A stretch of 18,124 nt of DNA, from the NCBI GenBank assembly GCA_025999315.1, contig BNXD01000032.1, forward strand, positions 1 through 18,124, read 5' to 3'. This stretch comes from Bacteroidia bacterium (GTDB lineage Bacteria > Bacteroidota > Bacteroidia > Bacteroidales > Rikenellaceae). Positions 13,671 through 18,124 of the stretch are shown piece by piece. Numbering within the stretch: position 1 is the first letter of the stretch; each line of letters opens with the position of its first letter. The notes under the pieces are model-generated. The model was not told where the DNA came from. It saw nothing but the letters and a program-made list of their open reading frames with translations, and did not search any database. Position numbers and translations under genes: made by a program.

Positions 13671-14872
13671 GTTCCGGCAAATCGGTTTTCGGGATATTGG
13701 CTTACAATAAAATCAAAGCCGATGACGACCATGCAACCGTTTTGTTCCGTAACAAAATGTTTGATTCGCCGGACGGGAAGTTTTCGATGAAAGACTGTCT
13801 GGATTCGTTCTATCCCTATTTGGCAGTAAATAGCCGAACGGAAAAGGTCGTGTTTCATGCTTCGCTTAATCCCGACCCGAAAGACAAACTGGACGATGAG
13901 GAGTTAAGCGAAATAGCACAGGCGTATATGCAAAAACTTGGTTACGGCAATCAGCCATATATTGTACTGAAACATTCCGATATTAAACGAGAACACCTGC
14001 ATATCATTAGTTTACGGATTGATGAAAACGGCAAAAAGATAAATGACAGTTACGAAGTAGCCCGCTCGATGAAAATTTGTAAGGAGTTGGAAGAACAATT
14101 TGGACTTGTTCCGTTAAAGAAGGGTGAAAGGGAGTTTGAGATACCGAAACCAATAAACTACAAAAATGGCGATTTGAAGCACAAGGCGAGCAACACGATT
14201 AAATTTGTTATTGGCAATTTTCGTTTCCAGTCATTCGGAGAGTTCCGCACTCTGCTTGAACATTTCAATCTGACAGCGGAAGAAGTTCAGGGGATGCACA
14301 AAGGTATTTTGTACTCGGTATTGGACGGCAAAGGAAATAAAGTAGGAAAACCGTTTAAATCTTCTTTATTTGGAAAAGAAGCGGGTTATAGTGCCTTGCA
14401 AAAGCATTTTGAAACTTCAAAACTTGCTATTGAAAAAGAAAAAATCAGAGAAAAACTGCGTCCTGTTATTGCAAAGGCAATGCGAGAGGCGAAAAACCGG
14501 AAGGATTTTGAAAAACTGTTGAAAGAAAACAGGATAGATGTTATTTTCCGAGAGAACGAACAGGGCAGGATTTACGGTGTTACGTTTTTGGATTATCAAA
14601 ATCGTTTTGTTTTGAATGGCTCGCGATTAGGCAAGGAATTTTCGGCAAATGTTTTTAATGATTTGTTCAATAATCCGGACAAACAGGTTGATATTCCAAA
14701 TGATAATTCAAAGCCGGAACAAATTTATCAAAATACAAACTCGGATTTTTCTTTGGGTTCAGTCTTCGGTATTTTTGATTTGCCACAATTAAATGAAGAC
14801 TACGAGGAAGAAAACTTTGTCCGCAAACACCGGAAGAAGAAACCGCAAAAGAAAAGAGGGCGGGGAATATAG
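13655..14872 (+). CDS. mobB: MobB-type relaxase (mobilization nuclease)
   Basis: A 405-residue relaxase of the Bacteroides MobB type (MOBP-like). It would nick oriT and stay bound to the 5' end during transfer. The N-terminal domain has the candidate catalytic tyrosine Y17 in GILAYNKIK, a conserved VFHASLNP (H68) and the metal-binding histidine cluster HSDIKREHLHI (H107, H114, H116). The C-terminal half (from about 160) is basic and helical and ends in a K/R-rich tail (RKHRKKKPQKKRGRG). Length is normal. It overlaps the accessory gene and ends 2 bases before the convergent HTH stop. No coupling-protein gene follows, unlike a full conjugative transposon, so helper functions would be needed from elsewhere. 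Confidence 0.9.
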   Translation: MLAKISSGKSVFGILAYNKIKADDDHATVLFRNKMFDSPDGKFSMKDCLDSFYPYLAVNSRTEKVVFHASLNPDPKDKLDDEELSEIAQAYMQKLGYGNQPYIVLKHSDIKREHLHIISLRIDENGKKINDSYEVARSMKICKELEEQFGLVPLKKGEREFEIPKPINYKNGDLKHKASNTIKFVIGNFRFQSFGEFRTLLEHFNLTAEEVQGMHKGILYSVLDGKGNKVGKPFKSSLFGKEAGYSALQKHFETSKLAIEKEKIREKLRPVIAKAMREAKNRKDFEKLLKENRIDVIFRENEQGRIYGVTFLDYQNRFVLNGSRLGKEFSANVFNDLFNNPDKQVDIPNDNSKPEQIYQNTNSDFSLGSVFGIFDLPQLNEDYEEENFVRKHRKKKPQKKRGRGI

Positions 14873-14884
14873 AATCATTCCCCG
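14861..14884. terminator. Hairpin between convergent relaxase and HTH genes
   Basis: CGGGGAAT (14861-14868) and ATTCCCCG (14877-14884) form a perfect 8-base stem with an 8-base loop that contains the TAG stop of the relaxase and part of the HTH stop. A bidirectional terminator is likely although no T tract follows. Confidence 0.45.
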
Positions 14885-15207
14885 TTCCTTGCTGTCATCT
14901 TCTCTTCAAACTCCTTTTTATCCCACGGGTCGCCGGTCTTGTAAACAAAATTCCGAACATCGGACAGTTTGTAATAAATTTTCTGTCCGCGCTTATGAAA
15001 AGGCAAACTGCCGTCGCTGCGATAACGCTGTAAGGTACGATGGCTTACATGAAGCAGTTGGCACAAGTCCTGATTGTCCAGCGGCTTTTCGTCTTTGTCG
15101 AAAACTTCGTTGGTATTGACGAGCGATTTGAGATCTTTGCCCATCTCATTCAGTTTTTTAGAGAGTTTCTCCATCCAAGCTGTAAAAAAATCATCGTGAA
15201 CGTACAT
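14875..15207 (-). CDS. Helix-turn-helix protein (HTH_17/excisionase type)
   Basis: A 110-residue member of the family also seen at 10646 and 11272. The N-terminal helical region (FFTAWMEKLSKKLNEMGKDL) precedes the winged helix: PLDNQDLCQLLHVSHRTLQRY, then RSDGSLPFHKRGQKIYYKLSDVRNFV, then an acidic/basic tail. I start it at 15207 rather than 15285: the extra 26 residues are unlike the family, and a TACTTTTG promoter box (minus strand, 15251-15258) lies inside them. It faces the relaxase gene with a 2-base gap between stops. Probable regulator of excision or transfer. Confidence 0.8.
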   Translation of the reverse strand: MYVHDDFFTAWMEKLSKKLNEMGKDLKSLVNTNEVFDKDEKPLDNQDLCQLLHVSHRTLQRYRSDGSLPFHKRGQKIYYKLSDVRNFVYKTGDPWDKKEFEEKMTARNGE

Positions 15208-15250
15208 TTCTTTTCGTGTTAAAAGTTGCGCATCAATATTAATGCGAACA

Positions 15251-15258
15251 CAAAAGTA
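15251..15258 (-). promoter_or_regulatory. Possible -7 box for the HTH gene
   Basis: Minus strand TACTTTTG fits TAnnTTTG, 44 bases before the ATG at 15207. A TTTG occurs 24 bases further upstream (15283-15286), slightly too far for a standard -33 box. Confidence 0.4.
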
Positions 15259-15285
15259 TATACGAAAATTTTGGAAATAAAGCAA

Positions 15286-15510
15286 ATTCAGAAAGGTGGC
15301 AGGGGTTTGCTTCGGTTAGGTAGGACAAAAGGCGTATTTTTAACAGTTAGAGGAACTGCTTTTGTCCTTTTATTCAATGTTTTTCTTGTCCCAATAATTA
15401 CCGTGACTGCAAACAAATTCACATACATCGGTGGCTAAAATAATTGTTTGTGAATCGAAAATCAACTTGTTGATAAGTTTTTTTTCAGGTTTTCTCTGGA
15501 TAAAACCTGA
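15286..15510. other. Non-coding stretch with two hairpins
   Basis: No convincing gene. AGGACAAAAG (15322-15331) pairs with CTTTTGTCCT (15359-15368), followed by a short T-rich run. TTTTTCAGGTTTT (15481-15493) pairs perfectly over 13 bases with AAAACCTGAAAAA (15502-15514), loop of 8. The second hairpin sits exactly where the truncated FN3 reading frame opens, so it may mark an insertion boundary, a terminator or an operator. Confidence 0.5.
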
Positions 15511-16080
15511 AAAAGCATTATCTTTGCAATCGGAAATTCTGCCGTAACCCTATCGTGGTCGGCAAGTTCAAAATGTGAATGTGCCTCGCCAACAAGTTAC
15601 TCTGTCTATAAAAGAAATCCCAATACTGGCGATATGGACATTAAAAAGTACACTAACTTGAATACAAGTTATACAGATAATTCAGCGCACCCGGGCATTA
15701 ATGAATATGCTGTTGTTGCAGTGAATAATAAAGGTAATAGTCCAATAGACGACCCATTAGCATTTGTTTCTTCGGAATTTATTCCACTTTCTACACCAAC
15801 AAATTTACAATGTAAAGTGGCTATGGGTAATCTTTTCCGACTGTCATGGACAAATGTACCGCAAGCCACAGGATATAGAGTTTATATATCAACATTGCCC
15901 GATGGAACATATTCTCCTAAATATAAGGTAAGTACAAATAGTAATGATGCCGTATTTTCGTATGATGGAACTTCTAATCCTATTTATGTTAAAGTTCAAG
16001 CCGTATGGGAATCTTCTTATGGAAATTCGAATACGATTTATAGTGATTTTAGTAATGTTGTGAGTGTTGCATTTGAATAA
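15511..16080 (+). pseudogene. Fibronectin type III domain protein fragment, 5' end missing
   Basis: The frame from the first ATG (15634) gives 148 residues, but the same frame is open back to 15511 and its upstream part is clearly coding: AVTLSWSASS, then PTSYSVYKRNPNTGD, is the first half of an FN3 domain that runs on through TNLNTSYTDN and NEYAVVAVNNKGNS. A second FN3 domain follows (FRLSWTNVPQATGYRVYIST to YSDFSNVVSVAFE) and ends the protein at TAA 16078-16080. There is no start codon of normal type at the beginning and no signal peptide, so this is the C-terminal part of a larger, probably exported surface protein. It starts next to the 13-base inverted repeat at 15481-15514, suggesting that a rearrangement or insertion joined here. 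A start at ATG 15634 would cut a domain in half. Confidence 0.7.
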
Positions 16081-16157
16081 TAAATAATATATTGTAGTGT
16101 TTTGTCTTTAGAACTGAAAATTCAATTTTTCACATTTTATAATTGCCTGCATCTTTT

Positions 16158-17240
16158 TTAATATTCTGCTGCAGGTATCATTGTTTTGTAGATTTCTTTT
16201 TGTTCGGCAAGCCAACAGAAAAGTTGGCGCGTGATTGACGAAGTGAGTAAAGAAATTACTTCTGTCGGAATAGTAGTAAAATCAGGAAGATTTTCAACAA
16301 TACTATCAATCTGAATCAGGGCTTCGTGAGGATTTGAAAGAGCTATTAATTGGCTGTTAATCGCTTGTTTTCGAGCTTTTAAAATGGATTTCGGAAAATC
16401 AAGATTAGCAATTTCCGCAAATGTCGGAATTTCTGTGCCTGCCGATTGTAAGTAAACAGCATTCTCGAGCGCACAGATAACAGCGATTAGCGTATTGTCG
16501 GTCGGCAATTTTCTAAGGTCAGTGTAAAGTTGCGGTAATAAATTTCGGATTGCTTGGCTATCGAAATTGGCATAAAGGCGTTGTGCTTGGTGAATATGCA
16601 AAGCGGCGTTGTATGCCGAAATGGAAGTCTCATCAGCTTGCCGGTTGAGACGGATAGAATAAAAATCGGCAAATGAAATGTAATCTTGTTCAGTTAACAA
16701 CACATCGAAAATCAAGGTAATTTCAAAGTAGAGTTTAGTTATTTGCGTAAGCAAAAGGGCAAAAATTTCATTGGATTGCGGTTGTTCCCCTATGGTTTTT
16801 GCGTGGCGTGCAAGTTGCGCCAGAGTATCCTTGATTTCCTGTTTGGCGCAAATATCGTCTTTCAACATTTCAATAGATTGCAGCAACCGAAGTTTAATAC
16901 GTTCGGCTTCGGTGGTTATCACAAAATAATAAAACCGCTGAATAGGCGTTTGTGGTGCAAGTAAAGGCAGATTTATATTCGGGAGAAAATAATCTACCTC
17001 AATAAATGTATAATCCTGATTATTAAAGTATTGATTGATACTAACAGGCATATCTTCATTGAAATTGACTGATAAATAACTGCCTAATATCTGTTGTAAA
17101 CAAGTTTCTATTTCGGGTAATGTTTCCGGGCGTTTATTCAACAAATAGGATATTTCGGAATAGTTTGCAGGCGTTTGAACGCTTTGCGGTCGTAAACTGC
17201 CGTGTAAAATGCTATTGTATATGATGAGTTTCATTGTCAT
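16158..17240 (-). CDS. Unrecognised 360-residue protein
   Basis: I do not recognise this family. It has no signal peptide and no clear membrane segment. The sequence looks mostly alpha-helical from about residue 100 on, with Leu/Ile-rich amphipathic stretches (RFYYFVITTEAERIKLRLLQ, and IFALLLTQITKLYFEITLIF near the middle), so an all-helical cytoplasmic fold is likely. The first 90 residues contain short strand-like segments (MKLIIYNS, TFIEVDYFLP). A -7 box TATCTTTG is present on the minus strand at 17255-17262, 15 bases before the ATG, so it is probably transcribed alone. It lies between an FN3 fragment and a DUF3408 gene, so it may be element cargo or chromosome. Confidence 0.7.
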   Translation of the reverse strand: MTMKLIIYNSILHGSLRPQSVQTPANYSEISYLLNKRPETLPEIETCLQQILGSYLSVNFNEDMPVSINQYFNNQDYTFIEVDYFLPNINLPLLAPQTPIQRFYYFVITTEAERIKLRLLQSIEMLKDDICAKQEIKDTLAQLARHAKTIGEQPQSNEIFALLLTQITKLYFEITLIFDVLLTEQDYISFADFYSIRLNRQADETSISAYNAALHIHQAQRLYANFDSQAIRNLLPQLYTDLRKLPTDNTLIAVICALENAVYLQSAGTEIPTFAEIANLDFPKSILKARKQAINSQLIALSNPHEALIQIDSIVENLPDFTTIPTEVISLLTSSITRQLFCWLAEQKEIYKTMIPAAEY

Positions 17241-17254
17241 TTTTTATTTCGCAA

Positions 17255-17262
17255 CAAAGATA
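17255..17262 (-). promoter_or_regulatory. Probable -7 box for the 360-residue protein gene
   Basis: Minus strand TATCTTTG matches TAnnTTTG directly upstream of ATG 17240. No TTTG at the standard -33 spacing. Confidence 0.45.
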
Positions 17263-17423
17263 ACTATTTTTCATACAACGATGACCAACCAAAGTTTGCA
17301 TGAACGATTTGAAGTGAAAAAAAAATTTATTCAATCGTTATATGTAATCCCAAATAATTATTACCTTTGCTCTTGAGTTATTTGAAAACAATGGTAAAAC
17401 GAAGCAGAGCAAGGAAGACCGCT

Positions 17424-17445
17424 CGTTTCTATATCGTTACCCATT
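17424..17445 (+). repeat. Split motif CGTTTCT-N4-CGTTACCCATT, copy 2
   Basis: Same two blocks as at 1694-1715 with spacer ATAT in place of TATC. It lies inside a 24-codon ORF here, but the first copy is in a different frame relative to any ORF, so conservation is at the DNA level. Confidence 0.55.
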
Positions 17446-17610
17446 GCAACTTTTCTTTCTTCTAAATATCTATTATTCAATAGATTAAAATTCAATTTTC
17501 AGGTTCACAAAACACAACTTGCCATGTGCCAATGCACATGAGCATCTTCGATGCCGGATGTTGAAAATTTGACTGTACACAGTGAATACATTATACTGAT
17601 TATATACAGT

Positions 17611-18015
17611 TTACAATTTTCGCCACTGTTCCACATCGTCCCGGTAAGTTTCAAGAAAGTTTTGGGAAAGATTCTCAACCAGTCCCGAAACACTCATGCC
17701 ATGTTCACCGAACAGCCTTACAATCCGTTCCAAACTGTCGCGGACTGAAAGACTGATGAAAACCGGCTTGCGGTTGTCAATCTTTGGGGTTTGCATAAAT
17801 TGTTGCCTGAACTCCTCCAATGCAAATTTGCGTTGTTTGCTGTTAATTCTTTTGGAATTGTCGGATTGTACGATGGTTTCATCGGGAACAGTGATTACAG
17901 TCTGTTCAATCGGTGCAGTTTGTGCCATGAAATCTATTCCAAAACTTTTCTCTGTAATTGAATTTAATAATGCCTGCTCATCAATGTCAGGAACTTCCCT
18001 GCTTTTTGTTGCCAT
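17611..18015 (-). CDS. DUF3408-family protein, second copy
   Basis: A 134-residue relative of the protein at 12336-12788. The N-terminal part is polar (residues 1-55). A basic SKQRKFALEEFRQQFM segment follows, then the RHH-like DUF3408 end FISLSVRDSLERIVRLFGE and MSVSGLVENLSQNFLETYRDDV. The two share the VSGLVxN core and the Y-x-D-x-(I/V) end, but little else, so they are distant paralogues serving separate modules. No ParA gene follows on this strand; a partner may lie beyond the right edge. The promoter is not clear in the 109 bases before the window ends. Confidence 0.78.
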   Translation of the reverse strand: MATKSREVPDIDEQALLNSITEKSFGIDFMAQTAPIEQTVITVPDETIVQSDNSKRINSKQRKFALEEFRQQFMQTPKIDNRKPVFISLSVRDSLERIVRLFGEHGMSVSGLVENLSQNFLETYRDDVEQWRKL

Positions 18016-18124
18016 AATATTTTTATTTTAGTAGATAAATAAATTGTGTGCAGTAAGTGTATTTACTTGACTTCACGCTGCAAATAAAATGATAATTATC
18101 TATATATTAATTATTTGCGATTCA

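Larger units (their letters stand above)
17241..17610. other. Non-coding region with hairpins, a possible promoter and a small ORF
   Basis: Plus-strand TACCTTTG at 17362-17369 could be a -7 box, followed by a 24-codon ORF (17391-17465, starting MVKRSRARK) that contains the split motif copy 2. Downstream are CATGTGC/GCACATG (17523-17529 and 17534-17540), GCATC/GATGC (17542-17546 and 17550-17554) and ACTGT/ACAGT (17572-17583). The hairpins lie 30-90 bases beyond the DUF3408 stop and could act as its terminator. The small ORF could be a leader peptide, but nothing else supports it. Confidence 0.45.

Noticed and set aside
14793..15119. Plus-strand ORF of 108 residues across the convergent relaxase/HTH junction
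   Set aside because: It overlaps two well-supported genes in other frames and has no family pattern.
15226..15438. Plus-strand ORF of 70 residues
   Set aside because: It spans a minus-strand promoter box and two inverted-repeat arms, has no recognisable domain and no promoter of its own.

Overview
The window looks like part of an integrated mobile element from a member of the Bacteroidota, most likely a gut-type Bacteroidales. The evidence is the gene set: IntDOT-like tandem tyrosine recombinases, DUF3408 and DUF3876 proteins, several small helix-turn-helix proteins of conjugative elements, and a Bacteroides-type MobB relaxase. Promoters also fit the Bacteroidota form (TTTG, about 19 bases, TAnnTTTG). 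No rRNA, tRNA or CRISPR array was seen.

Layout. Bases 1-90 exactly repeat part of a helicase gene found later in the window (8902-8991). Bases 91-1460 hold three minus-strand genes: a coiled-coil protein of unknown function, an XRE regulator and a relaxosome accessory protein with no relaxase next to it. Bases 1461-1841 are non-coding and rich in inverted repeats. Bases 1842-4779 carry two paralogous tyrosine recombinases and a small RhuM-like protein. A strong promoter at 4831-4861 then starts a four-gene plus-strand defence operon (4879-10455): AbiEi/AbiEii, a type IV toxin-antitoxin pair, followed by a Gabija-like pair, which is an OLD-type ATPase/TOPRIM nuclease (GajA) and a UvrD-like helicase (GajB). 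The helicase gene has a one-base loss in motif II.

A 200-base imperfect palindrome (10453-10652) separates this operon from a minus-strand set (10646-12788) of DUF3408, ParA ATPase, HTH, DUF3876 and HTH genes. Next comes an oriT-like region (13075-13223), an accessory mobilization gene interrupted by an in-frame TAG, and an intact MobB relaxase (13655-14872). The last part holds an HTH gene, a 5'-truncated fibronectin type III fragment, an unrecognised 360-residue protein and a second DUF3408 gene.

How it fits together. The recombinases would integrate and excise the element. The relaxase, oriT and ParA/DUF3408 genes would serve transfer, probably with help from another element, because no coupling protein or type IV secretion genes are in view. 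The AbiE-Gabija operon is the anti-phage cargo. Several genes show damage (helicase frameshift, amber codon in the accessory gene, probable loss of the end of an HTH gene, truncated FN3 gene). This suggests either an element in decay or, for the indels, sequencing error. The most distinctive observations are the single AbiE plus Gabija operon, the 90-base repeat whose junction implies an 8901-base circle or tandem duplication (or an assembly branch), and the long palindrome closing the defence operon.
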